DNA of 24,381 bases from DASRFR01 sp035651455 (GTDB taxonomy: Bacteria; Acidobacteriota; Terriglobia; Terriglobales; Acidobacteriaceae): NCBI GenBank assembly GCA_035651455.1, contig DASRFR010000017.1, positions 1 to 24,381 on the forward strand, read 5' to 3'. Positions 1 to 8,080 of the stretch are shown here, in pieces (the stretch's first letter is position 1; each line of letters begins with the position of its first letter). The position numbers and the translations under genes were made by a program. The notes beneath the pieces were generated by a model, which was not told where the DNA came from, ran no database searches, and saw nothing but the letters and a program-made list of their open reading frames with translations.

Positions 1-180
1 CGTGCGCCACCACGTGCTTTTCTGCGCGCGCCGGGCTCCAATGATGTCGGCGGCCTTTGCGGGTGCTTCGGTAAGCTCCACTTGAGCAGGGCAGGATTTG
101 AGCTTCCACCGTGCGCCACCACGTGCTTTTCTGCGCGCGCCGGCCCACTGACGCCGGCGGCTATTGCGCCTGCTTGGAAA
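1..180. repeat. Tandem 109-bp intergenic repeat, left copy
   Basis: Positions 1-33 recur exactly at 110-142, so the window opens inside a tandem array with a 109-bp period. One full unit is present (34-142). From 143 to about 180 a third unit begins but is degenerate: its GCCGGCGGCTATTGCGCCTG core aligns with GTCGGCGGCCTTTGCGGGTG of the full unit. Positions 34-143 are identical to 21402-21511 in the same orientation. The unit contains no open frame that is kept between copies, so it is probably an intergenic repeat family rather than a gene. I do not recognise the family. Copy number to the left is unknown. Confidence 0.85.
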
Positions 181-361
181 GAGCCTTCACCTTAGCGTAA
201 TCGTATCCAGAGCGGACCATGACCAGATCGCACCCAATTGGGAGCGAATTGCAGACGAGTTTCACGCGAGCGTCGGCGGGCTGTTCCATTCACCAGGAGG
301 ACGCGCATACCGCCTGCATTGCCCCCTTGTTCCAAAATGGCGTGGGAGGTCCCTCCAAAAG
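181..361. other. Intergenic stretch downstream of the S9 peptidase
   Basis: Several short frames cross this stretch on both strands, but none has a ribosome binding site or a recognisable product, and the longer ones run on antisense into the peptidase gene. A short GGGAGG/CCTCC inverted repeat near 346-358 lacks a T-tract on the minus strand, so I do not call it a terminator. I see no supported gene here. Confidence 0.5.
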
Positions 362-2374
362 TTATTTGTCCATCAGCCAGCGCGCGAACCACTCCAAATT
401 TCGGCGCATGTACTCACGCTCGAGCGGTGGCTCGAAATTTACATGCCCGCCCCGAGGATAAAGATCAAATTCGACCGTCTTGTTCAGCGCCTTCATCGCG
501 CGATACAGGATCCATGCCTGCGCTACCGGAACCCGAAGGTCGTTTTCCCCGTGCTGAATGAGCAACGGTGTTGTGATGTTGCGAACGAAGGCAATGGGCG
601 AGTGCTGGACTAGGGATTCAGCGGCCTCCCAGGGCAGCCCGAAGTATTCCACTAGGACTTCACCCGCATCGGAGAGATAATACAGCTGCATGAGGTCATT
701 AACGCTGCAGGCGGTGGATGCCGCGCGGAAGCGGTCCGTGTGTGTCACGATCCAGCTGGTCATGAATCCTCCATAAGACGCACCCATAACGCCCAAGCGC
801 TGAGGGTCAGCGATGCCCATTTCGATTACGTGATCCACGCCGGCCATTATGTCCTGGTAGTCTTTTTCGCCCCAGGAGTTAATAATTTCACGGAAACCGG
901 CGGTACCATAGCCTGAACCGCCGCGCGGCATCGGAAGCAGGATCGCCATACCTGCGCTGGCCATGGCCTCCACCGGATAGGGGTCCACCTGCCCTGGAAT
1001 GTGCATGAACTGAGGGAAGATCCCATACGTGTACCCGCCAATCGGGCCGCCATGACAGTAAACCACGAGGGGTATCCTAGTGCCCGGCCTGTAGCCGGGT
1101 GGCGTAAGCAGCAGACCCCAGATCTCCTTTCCATCAAATGACTTCCACGAAATCGGCTCCAACTTTCCGAGTTCAAAGTTTGTTAGCTGGGGGTTTACTT
1201 CGGTAATAAAGCGCGGCTTCCCTCCCGGCAACTCCATGACAGCCACGTCGCCCATTGTGCGCGGTTTGACCGAACGATAGGCGATGCGCGAGCCATCTTT
1301 CGAGAGCGTCACGGAGTAGTTCACAACCTGCCCCGGCGTAAGATTCTCAATCTTTCCGCTGTCCAGCCAGACGCGGTTGATTGGCTGCTCAAACATGTGC
1401 GCGCCTGACTGGGTTTCTTCGGTAGTGATGTAAAAGATCGATCGGCCGTCATGAGACCAGACGAACTCGCCGATCCATGCTTCGCGTTCACGTGTCAGAT
1501 TGCGGATCGACTCACGGCGACCATCCGAGGCGATGGTGTAGAGGTCCTGGGCGGCAATCATGCCTTCATAGCCCCCGGTGGAGATAAAGGCAATCCATTT
1601 ACCATCTGGTGAGTACGCAGGTGTTCGATTCGTGCCCCCTCGATCCAGGAAAGCAGAGGCCTTACCCCCTGAAGATGGCACCGTATAAAGCTTGGTGTTG
1701 TACTTGGCATAAAAGCCTTTGCGCTCGGATGCGGAGTAACAAATTGTTGAACCATCGGGAGACCAGGCAAAATCCACCACCACTTGCTCGCGCGAAGATA
1801 ATGCCTTTGGTGTACCGCCCTCGACATCCTGCACCCACAACCTCGGAGGGCGGTCCTCGCGGTCAACGTGGATTACGTATGATTTTTTCTTCTTTTTTTC
1901 CAGGATCTCGGGTGCAAGCGGGTCAGGCGCCGCGAAAGCAATTCGTTTCCCGTCCGGTGACCATTCATACAGCGCGACACCATCCTCGGCCGTAGTCAAC
2001 GGAAAGGGCTCTCCCCCGCTGCTCGACATCGCCATTACCTGGGGTTTATCTCCCACCCAACCGATGAACGACAGCATGGACCCATCGGGCGACCATCGCA
2101 GGCGCGGCTGGGGGAGGGGCTGATTGAAAATCCGCGTGCTGTATGTGAGCCGCGTTGCCTTCCCACCGTTGGCAGGCACGAGGTACAACACTGGTAGGTG
2201 CTCGCCACGTTCGACATCAGGTGTGGAAACCACGTAGGCGACGCGTTGGCCATCAGGAGATAGGCTCACGTCGGCGATGAAGCGTAGCTTCATCAGATCA
2301 TCCACCGTCACTTTCGCGGCCTGCGAAGTTCCTAAAAGTAGAACAATCAAACTAATGGCAATACGCACAATCAT
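362..2374 (-). CDS. S9 family prolyl-oligopeptidase-type serine peptidase
   Basis: This is a 670-residue secreted or periplasmic peptidase that should cleave short peptides. The N-terminus (MIVRIAISLIVLLLGTSQA) is a signal peptide. About seven PD40-type propeller blades follow, with motifs such as LSPDGQRVAYV, WSPDGKRIAFAA, YSPDGKWIAFIS and LSKDGSRIAYRS. The C-terminal alpha/beta-hydrolase domain has a complete triad: Ser533 in GASYGG, Asp612 in GENDLRVP and His644 in RGGHVNF. The start is the ATG at 2372-2374, because GAGGTG lies six bases upstream and the signal peptide begins there. The frame is open further upstream, but that part crosses a hairpin and has no ribosome binding site. Length and blade count fit the S9C acylaminoacyl-peptidase/dipeptidyl-peptidase branch. 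Exact specificity cannot be read from sequence. The next gene upstream, a TonB-dependent receptor on the same strand, is about 300 bp away, so this gene probably has its own promoter. Confidence 0.93.
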   Translation of the reverse strand: MIVRIAISLIVLLLGTSQAAKVTVDDLMKLRFIADVSLSPDGQRVAYVVSTPDVERGEHLPVLYLVPANGGKATRLTYSTRIFNQPLPQPRLRWSPDGSMLSFIGWVGDKPQVMAMSSSGGEPFPLTTAEDGVALYEWSPDGKRIAFAAPDPLAPEILEKKKKKSYVIHVDREDRPPRLWVQDVEGGTPKALSSREQVVVDFAWSPDGSTICYSASERKGFYAKYNTKLYTVPSSGGKASAFLDRGGTNRTPAYSPDGKWIAFISTGGYEGMIAAQDLYTIASDGRRESIRNLTREREAWIGEFVWSHDGRSIFYITTEETQSGAHMFEQPINRVWLDSGKIENLTPGQVVNYSVTLSKDGSRIAYRSVKPRTMGDVAVMELPGGKPRFITEVNPQLTNFELGKLEPISWKSFDGKEIWGLLLTPPGYRPGTRIPLVVYCHGGPIGGYTYGIFPQFMHIPGQVDPYPVEAMASAGMAILLPMPRGGSGYGTAGFREIINSWGEKDYQDIMAGVDHVIEMGIADPQRLGVMGASYGGFMTSWIVTHTDRFRAASTACSVNDLMQLYYLSDAGEVLVEYFGLPWEAAESLVQHSPIAFVRNITTPLLIQHGENDLRVPVAQAWILYRAMKALNKTVEFDLYPRGGHVNFEPPLEREYMRRNLEWFARWLMDK

Positions 2375-2407
2375 GCTCTGCACCTCACTGAGCTGAAGAA
2401 CTGCAGC

Positions 2408-2430
2408 ACAATGCGGATATTTCGCATTGT
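2408..2430 (-). promoter_or_regulatory. 8-bp inverted repeat in the S9 peptidase leader
   Basis: ACAATGCG, a 7-base spacer (GATATTT) and CGCATTGT form a perfect inverted repeat 33-56 bases upstream of the peptidase start. It could be an operator or a leader hairpin in the mRNA. No clear -35/-10 pair stands out around it. The rest of the 2375-2671 gap holds nothing else I can support. Confidence 0.4.
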
Positions 2431-2671
2431 TCCTGCTCATCCATGTTCTGGATACTTTTGTCACAGCAATTTGGACGACCATCCGAAATCGCAGCGCAAG
2501 TTGCTCCCTGGTGGTCAGCTCATTGAATTAAACTCGGTTGCCGAAAATGCCTTTCACACGGCTAACTTGCACGGCGGTGTCGCGGCCCCCCCCGCCATGC
2601 AAAACATGAGCACAAGCGGGCACTCGCTCCGGACACTGGCTGTTCGTGCAAAAAGCGGGTTTTCTAATCTG

Positions 2672-5614
2672 TCAGAACTCAAAGCGAAAACCGAGTTGGA
2701 TTTCCCTTCCGGGCAAGGGCACGCGTGTCTTGCCAAACTTTGGTCCTGGCGCTCCATTTACCCAGAAGTTGTCAATTAGCTTAGGATTGGCCGCATTAGT
2801 AATATTGAAGAACTCGATTAAAGCCGACGCCGTATAGCGCTCCGCGAACGTAAACTTCTTTTCAGCGCGCAAGTCGAGGTTTCCGGTTCGTGGCCCGCGG
2901 AACTGATTCCGTGAGGTGCCCGGGGGACGGGTTGATACAATCCCATCCCCGTCGTAGTCCGTTGGCGTGCCGGCTGCGGTGAAGTAAGTGCCGCTGGTCG
3001 CACGCGCCACGCCGCTAACGGAGAACCCAGCCGGCAATGAAACCAAGCCGGAAAGGACGAAGCTGTCCGGAACCGCGAGGTCGGAATTGCCGCGATCGAA
3101 ATTGACATTGAGGTTATCCGTCGGGACAGCACCGCCACCTTGCGCCGCGATGCCCAGGCCAAGGTTGGAATTCAGCAGGTTATCGATACTTTTCGCCTTG
3201 ATGTAGTTGGCCTGCAGCTGGAAACGATGAGCAAAGCGCTTTTCGACAGTAAGAATGGCGGCATTATAAATACCGCTGTACCAAGGGCCATAGGTGCGCT
3301 GTAGCGGCCCGCCATCGGTGGTTACCGCGGCGCCCAGGGTTCGCGACTCGAATGCCAGGTTGGGAATGCGCAATCCCAAAATGTCGTGCATATTCCGATG
3401 GACATAAGAAATGCCCACAGCGAGATCCGGCAGGATTTGCTGTTGCCAGCCCACGGTTAGCGTGGTGTTATAGGGGGTACGGAACGGTTTTTGAGCCCGA
3501 ATCTCGTCCTGGAAGGCTGCTCCCAGGTCCTGTCTCAGAAAGCCGGTCCCTGGCGAAAAGTCCACGGGCACAAATGGCCTGCCGAGGGTCGCCAGATAGG
3601 CGTTGACAGCGGCGGCGAACTGTGACGGAGTCATGCCAGTCAGGGATTGAATGTTGCTGTCGCTCACGAGTGCGCCGACCGGAATGCCGAATTGGGCATT
3701 GAGGTAAGTCGGCCCGCCCGCGACCCGGGCCAAGGCTGCAATGCTTCCGGGAAAAGGGACCAGAGCATCGACAGCCAGCCGCGGATAATTCAGCTCGACC
3801 ACGGTACGGCCATTGAAGCCTCCGAACTCCGGTACGGCTTGTACAATGCCCAGACGGTACCGGTCGTAAAAAATTCCCCAGCTTGCCTTCACCACGGACT
3901 TCGAATTCAAGCTGATGGCCAGACCGAGGCGCGGCGCGACGTTGTGGGTGCCAAATTTGGAATCGTAGTCGTAGCGAATGCCGCCACTCAGAAGTAACCG
4001 CTTGTGCACCCGCCAGTCATCCTGCCCATACAAGCTCACCCCGTTATTTGCGAGGCGGGTCAGATTGTCGCCGGGATTAAAGAATCCGACTCCCTGCGGA
4101 ATCTGAAAGGAACCGGTGCCATACAGGGCAAAAAAGGGATGAATGGTCACAATTACATTCTGGAATCCCTGGCCGTTTTCGCCATTCGCGATCGTCCGAA
4201 TGTAATCCACACCGACTTTCGACGTATGGGAGCCGGAGAATCGGCTGAGCTGCTCGCGGGCGGTGTAATAGCGCTGATGCAGGGTTTGGACCGAGCCCGC
4301 GGGGGGACCAAAGTCGAAGGAGCTACCGTCGTCGAGAAAAAAAACGCTGAAGCTCTGGCCGGTGCGGGTTCCGCGGTTCTGGTCGAAGTTTTGGCCGCGT
4401 ACGCTGAATGAGCTGTCCAATACCAGATGGGGGTTGAACATTGTGGTCAGCGAGAGCGTGCCCAGCATTGTCTTGGTGACGCTATTGTTACTGCTGCTTG
4501 GAAGGGACGTGGCCGTGGCCAGTTCGTTCAGTGCCTTCCGACGGCTGAAGCTGACTTCCGCGTGCAGGTCGTTGCGGACATTGAGGTGCCGATCGTACTT
4601 CGCAAAAGCCAGCAGGTTGCGGGTTTCCGGTTGCCGATTGAAATCCTCGCCAGCCCTCAGCGTCTCAGGAATATTGGAAGGGAAGATGGCCCCCCGCGTC
4701 TCCTGAAACTGCTCCAGAGATCCAAAGAACCACGACTTGTCTCGTCGAATCGGGCCTCCCATCGTGAACCCGTAGTCATAGCGGGCCAGTTGGGGCGGCG
4801 TCTCACCGGCTACGTTCGAGGTATCGAGGGCGTCATTGCGGAGAAACAGGAAGCCGCTGCCGTGGAAAGCGTTAGTGCCGCTTTTGGTTACAACGTTGAC
4901 CACGCCGCCTGATCCTCGGCCGAACTCGGCCTTATAGCCGGCCTCGACGACTTCGAATTCCTGGATCACATCTTGGGCGAAGTTCTGGAACACGCCACCG
5001 TGGAAGTCATCGTTATTTTCGAACCCGTTCACGAGAAAGGCGGCATTGCCTGCACGCTCTCCCAGAATGGCCCCGCGCGTGTCGCGGTCGGTAAGGTCCG
5101 AGCGGGCGTTAGTGTTCACCGTCACTCCGGGAGACAGTTGGACAAGATCCAGGTAGTTCCGGCCGTTAAGCGGAATGCTGCCAATGGCGCGGGAATCGAC
5201 AACCTGCCGGATGCCGGCGGACTCGGTATTGATCAAAGGCAGCGCGCTCTGGACCGTAACCGTTTCTGAGGTAGCGCCCACTTCAAGCGTGAAGTTAACG
5301 GCGCGTGCATCCTGAACATTCAGGATAATGTCAGGTTTGACGACGGTCTTGAACGCCGGGTGCGAGACCTGCATGCGGTATTTCCCCGGTGGGAGGATGG
5401 GCAGCGAGTAGACGCCGCTTTCATTCGTTGTTGTCGGATATGCGATGTTCGTGTTTTCGTTAATCGCCTGCACCGACGCGCCGACGATGACAGCGCCGGT
5501 AATATCCGTCACCAGCCCATTCACCGTGGCGTTGGTGGACTGCGCCTGAATCCCAACCGACGACAGCAAACCACCTGCAACCAGCAATAAAAGAGACGCT
5601 CGCAAAATTCTCAC
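2672..5614 (-). CDS. Oar-like TonB-dependent outer-membrane receptor
   Basis: This is an intact receptor of about 980 residues, for energy-dependent import of a substrate that sequence alone does not identify. It has a signal peptide (core LRASLLLLVAGG, ending near IQAQS). A carboxypeptidase-regulatory-like domain follows (roughly residues 25-110, with DITGAVIVGASV and GVYSLPILPPGKYRM). Then come a TonB plug (NGRNYLDLVQLSPGV, GGVVNVVTKSGTN) and a long beta-barrel ending in aromatic residues (LGFRFEF), as expected for outer-membrane insertion. I chose the GTG at 5612-5614: a TGGGGGG Shine-Dalgarno-like run precedes it and the signal peptide begins there. A TTG six codons upstream has no such site. 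No STN signalling domain is present, so it is not a FecA-type transducer even though an ECF sigma/anti-sigma pair lies just upstream. It may be co-transcribed with that pair, since the anti-sigma stop is about 116 bases away. Confidence 0.93.
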   Translation of the reverse strand: MRILRASLLLLVAGGLLSSVGIQAQSTNATVNGLVTDITGAVIVGASVQAINENTNIAYPTTTNESGVYSLPILPPGKYRMQVSHPAFKTVVKPDIILNVQDARAVNFTLEVGATSETVTVQSALPLINTESAGIRQVVDSRAIGSIPLNGRNYLDLVQLSPGVTVNTNARSDLTDRDTRGAILGERAGNAAFLVNGFENNDDFHGGVFQNFAQDVIQEFEVVEAGYKAEFGRGSGGVVNVVTKSGTNAFHGSGFLFLRNDALDTSNVAGETPPQLARYDYGFTMGGPIRRDKSWFFGSLEQFQETRGAIFPSNIPETLRAGEDFNRQPETRNLLAFAKYDRHLNVRNDLHAEVSFSRRKALNELATATSLPSSSNNSVTKTMLGTLSLTTMFNPHLVLDSSFSVRGQNFDQNRGTRTGQSFSVFFLDDGSSFDFGPPAGSVQTLHQRYYTAREQLSRFSGSHTSKVGVDYIRTIANGENGQGFQNVIVTIHPFFALYGTGSFQIPQGVGFFNPGDNLTRLANNGVSLYGQDDWRVHKRLLLSGGIRYDYDSKFGTHNVAPRLGLAISLNSKSVVKASWGIFYDRYRLGIVQAVPEFGGFNGRTVVELNYPRLAVDALVPFPGSIAALARVAGGPTYLNAQFGIPVGALVSDSNIQSLTGMTPSQFAAAVNAYLATLGRPFVPVDFSPGTGFLRQDLGAAFQDEIRAQKPFRTPYNTTLTVGWQQQILPDLAVGISYVHRNMHDILGLRIPNLAFESRTLGAAVTTDGGPLQRTYGPWYSGIYNAAILTVEKRFAHRFQLQANYIKAKSIDNLLNSNLGLGIAAQGGGAVPTDNLNVNFDRGNSDLAVPDSFVLSGLVSLPAGFSVSGVARATSGTYFTAAGTPTDYDGDGIVSTRPPGTSRNQFRGPRTGNLDLRAEKKFTFAERYTASALIEFFNITNAANPKLIDNFWVNGAPGPKFGKTRVPLPGREIQLGFRFEF

Positions 5615-5730
5615 GCCGGCCCCCCAGCACAACTAAAAATCGCTTTGCTGGTTATACGAATAGGAGAGCGGCTTTCTACCAGCCGGCCGGCGGGAATATG
5701 CAAGTCGCTCGACAGCCCAGACTCACCGAG

Positions 5731-7017
5731 CTACGGATGGTTCGGACCAACCTTCAGGTAGGCAAACAACAAGGGCTTGCCGCTGGGCTTGCGGCTGCCA
5801 CCGCGGGGTTCGACAGTGACGAAAACGGCGTCAATGCGGGCAATTGCTTCGGGATCATCAAATTTGAGTACCCAGCGCCGGTTGGAGCCGCTGTCCAGGT
5901 AAAAAATGCCAAGCGGGAGCGCCCCTTGGAAGTCAGGCCCGCAACGCCCCCAAGCTTGGAATGTGCTGGCCTGACGCACGCCCGGCTGGCGGTCAAGGTT
6001 GTAGGCGTAAAAGATGAGGGATTTGCCCTTTGTATAGAAGACGCGGCCAAAGGGCTGCTGCGTCTCACCGTTGCGTCCCACATCGGTGACTTCGGCGACA
6101 TAGAGGTCACGAGCTCCGATCAGCTCCCGAATATCTCGGTCGTGTGCCAACAGCTCTCGCTGCTGCTGGATCGTCGCGTCGCGCTCGCGAATGGCAGACG
6201 ACGCTTGTTCCAGGCGTTTTTCCAAACTGGCCATCTGTGCCAGATCAGCGGCTCGTTCCTCGCGCAGAATATCGATTCGCTTCCGGAGATCCTCCTGGGC
6301 GGCTTGGGCGGCGGCCAACTGGTGAGCCAGAGCAGCCCGCTCTGTATCCCAGGCAATTCGCCGCGCGTTACTCGCCGCCGCGGCAGCTGTAAATTGATGC
6401 TCTTGCTCCTTCAGCGCAGCAATCTCATCAGTCTGCCTGCTCAACTGCATCCTGAGCTCACCGATGGTCCTATTGCTCTCTTGGAGTTTCGACTTGATGA
6501 CATCGCGATCGGCCGACAACTGCGAGAGACGAGCCCGCAAAGAGTCCGCATTCTGTTGTGCCTGCCTTAGCCTTGCCTCTGCCAATTTAGTGATTTTTCG
6601 AGCGCCCAAATGGTACGAATAGATACCTAGGGAAACCGCCAGAACCGCGGCTAGGACGCAGGCTACGCGCGCTTGGAGGTGCAGGTTCCAGGACCAGCGT
6701 GTGGAACCCCAGCCAGGATGAAAGCTCGCCGGCCGCGCGGCTTTGGCCTGTTCCCTGGCGAGGATCTCATTCTCGATGCGAACGAGCAGTCGTGCCTGCG
6801 CACGATCAACGACAACTTCTTCGTCCCGCGCAGCAGCTACGAAGTCCGGCGCCAGCGATGGCAGCCCCATCGTCGTAATCTGGTGAAACTCATCAAGGGC
6901 TCTTCGACAGTCAATGCATGACTGGAGGTGCTCGTCCAGCCGTCTTAGTTGATCGTCCGGCAGCTCGCCTGTCGAGTACAGAGCGCACAATTCGATGAAG
7001 TCCTGATGCTCCGTCAT
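5731..7017 (-). CDS. Anti-sigma factor: zinc-finger N-terminus, RskA-like C-terminus
   Basis: This 428-residue inner-membrane protein should hold the adjacent ECF sigma factor inactive. The cytoplasmic N-terminus has a zf-HC2-type anti-sigma zinc site (Cys11 and His30-x3-Cys34-x2-Cys37). A single membrane helix follows at about residues 116-135 (VACVLAAVLAVSLGIYSYHL). A very long alpha-helical coiled coil spans about 137-290, rich in Glu/Arg/Gln heptads. The C-terminal part, about 295-425, resembles the periplasmic anti-sigma-K (RskA) domain, with FYTKGKSLIFYAYNL and LGIFYLDSGSNRRW. Its ATG overlaps the TGA of the sigma gene as ATGA, which implies coupled translation. The coiled coil is longer than in typical RskA proteins and could reach across the periplasm or mediate oligomerisation; that is inference. 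The release signal and regulon are unknown. Confidence 0.88.
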   Translation of the reverse strand: MTEHQDFIELCALYSTGELPDDQLRRLDEHLQSCIDCRRALDEFHQITTMGLPSLAPDFVAAARDEEVVVDRAQARLLVRIENEILAREQAKAARPASFHPGWGSTRWSWNLHLQARVACVLAAVLAVSLGIYSYHLGARKITKLAEARLRQAQQNADSLRARLSQLSADRDVIKSKLQESNRTIGELRMQLSRQTDEIAALKEQEHQFTAAAAASNARRIAWDTERAALAHQLAAAQAAQEDLRKRIDILREERAADLAQMASLEKRLEQASSAIRERDATIQQQRELLAHDRDIRELIGARDLYVAEVTDVGRNGETQQPFGRVFYTKGKSLIFYAYNLDRQPGVRQASTFQAWGRCGPDFQGALPLGIFYLDSGSNRRWVLKFDDPEAIARIDAVFVTVEPRGGSRKPSGKPLLFAYLKVGPNHP

Positions 7018-7742
7018 CTGTCAAGGCACTCCTTCTGTGACTGGGGTTTCTGAACCTGCCGGTTTTGCCGTTTGTGCGGTAGAACCGTTGAATCCGAGCC
7101 GCGGTGAAACACGTAGCGACGCAACCGGTCCAAACCGCGATAATAATGGTGCTGCACGTTACCAAACGGCTGGCCCTGCGTTTCACTTATCTCCCGCAAG
7201 GTATATCCTTCATAAAAGTGGAGGGTGAGTGTCTTGCGTTGGTCTTCTGACAGTTCCTGGAATGCGGGACGCAGAAACGATTGCCAAGCGAGAAACTCTT
7301 CCGGACTGTCGCCCGCCATCGGCAGCAGGACCCCCCCTATGGGGCTCTTCTTCGCTTGATCGTAGAACAAACGGGCGGTCAGGTACCGACGGCGATCATA
7401 CGCCCGGTGATACGTGATCTGCAGAAGCCAGGCCCGCGCCGATCCTTTCGACGGATCAAAGAGCTTCCCCTTGAAGAAAAGGAACACGAAGACATCCTGG
7501 ACCAGGTCTTCAGCTTCTTCCTTGTTCTGAAGCACGCTTCGTGCGATGCGCAACATCAGACGGGAATAGCGATTGAACAAGATGCTGAGCGCCTCCCTGT
7601 CGGAGGATTGCAAGCGCACCAGCAGCGCTTCGTCGTCGAGCTCGGTGAGAGCCGTGGCGGGGACAACCCGGCGCCTCCGGGTCAACTTGCGATCCAGCTC
7701 CTCCGCGTAAATCGGTAATCTGGTTGCGTCCGACGTGCTCAC
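7014..7742 (-). CDS. ECF-type RNA polymerase sigma factor
   Basis: This 242-residue protein has sigma-70 region 2 at about residues 50-115 (ILFNRYSRLMLRIARSVL, then EEAEDLVQDVFVFLF). Region 4 lies at about 165-215 (LSEDQRKTLTLHFYEGYT, LREISETQGQPFGNVQHH, LDRLRRYV). No other sigma domain is visible, which places it in the extracytoplasmic-function group. The GTG start at 7740-7742 is the earliest possible because an in-frame TAG lies directly upstream. The Shine-Dalgarno sequence is weak. The N-terminal extension of about 40 residues and the basic tail of about 25 residues are slightly longer than usual. The gene is translationally coupled to its membrane anti-sigma factor. A candidate housekeeping-type promoter lies about 60 bases upstream. 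Targets could include the neighbouring receptor and peptidase genes, but I see no proven binding motif. Confidence 0.93.
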   Translation of the reverse strand: MSTSDATRLPIYAEELDRKLTRRRRVVPATALTELDDEALLVRLQSSDREALSILFNRYSRLMLRIARSVLQNKEEAEDLVQDVFVFLFFKGKLFDPSKGSARAWLLQITYHRAYDRRRYLTARLFYDQAKKSPIGGVLLPMAGDSPEEFLAWQSFLRPAFQELSEDQRKTLTLHFYEGYTLREISETQGQPFGNVQHHYYRGLDRLRRYVFHRGSDSTVLPHKRQNRQVQKPQSQKECLDR

Positions 7743-7802
7743 CTAGCTATGCCGATGGATGTTGTTATTGCGTTTCTTTATGGCCCAAGTCGAGAGCGGA
7801 GA

Positions 7803-7831
7803 AAAGTACCGCCAGGTCGTGCAAGGGTCAA
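7803..7831 (-). promoter_or_regulatory. Candidate promoter for the sigma/anti-sigma operon
   Basis: On the minus strand TTGACC is followed after 17 bases by TACTTT. This is a good -35 box with a weak -10 that keeps the three most conserved positions. It would place the transcript start about 55 bases before the sigma GTG. The region between it and the start shows no other structure. Confidence 0.35.
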
Positions 7832-7843
7832 TAACCAATTTTT

Positions 7844-8080
7844 TTATCGACTGTTGGTAGAAAATGGGAACGGAAATTCGTACAAGAACCAACCGTTCTT
7901 CATCAGCAACGGCGTCCGCTGAAACCGGCGCAAAATTTTTGGGCTGGAGCGCAGCTCAGCGAGTGGAAGCAACCTCCTAGCAGCTCCGCTAGCGTCGTGA
8001 TCATGATGCTTTCCTTCGCAGGCGTGTATCAGGAGGCCGCAAAACGGGCATGTTGGGTGCTCGTGGCGGCGTGACCTCAT
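7844..8080 (-). CDS. Possible small CxxC protein coupled to the S10 peptidase gene
   Basis: This is a 78-codon frame whose ATG overlaps the TGA of the S10 peptidase gene as ATGA, the same coupling seen in the sigma/anti-sigma pair. The predicted protein has a His/Cys-rich N-terminus (HPTCPFCGLLIHACEGKHH) that could bind zinc or another metal, then a basic middle and an aromatic tail. There is no clear Shine-Dalgarno sequence beyond coupling. I recognise no family, and it could be a chance frame; I give it roughly one chance in three. Its 3' end runs close to the candidate sigma-operon promoter. Confidence 0.3.
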   Translation of the reverse strand: MRSRRHEHPTCPFCGLLIHACEGKHHDHDASGAARRLLPLAELRSSPKILRRFQRTPLLMKNGWFLYEFPFPFSTNSR

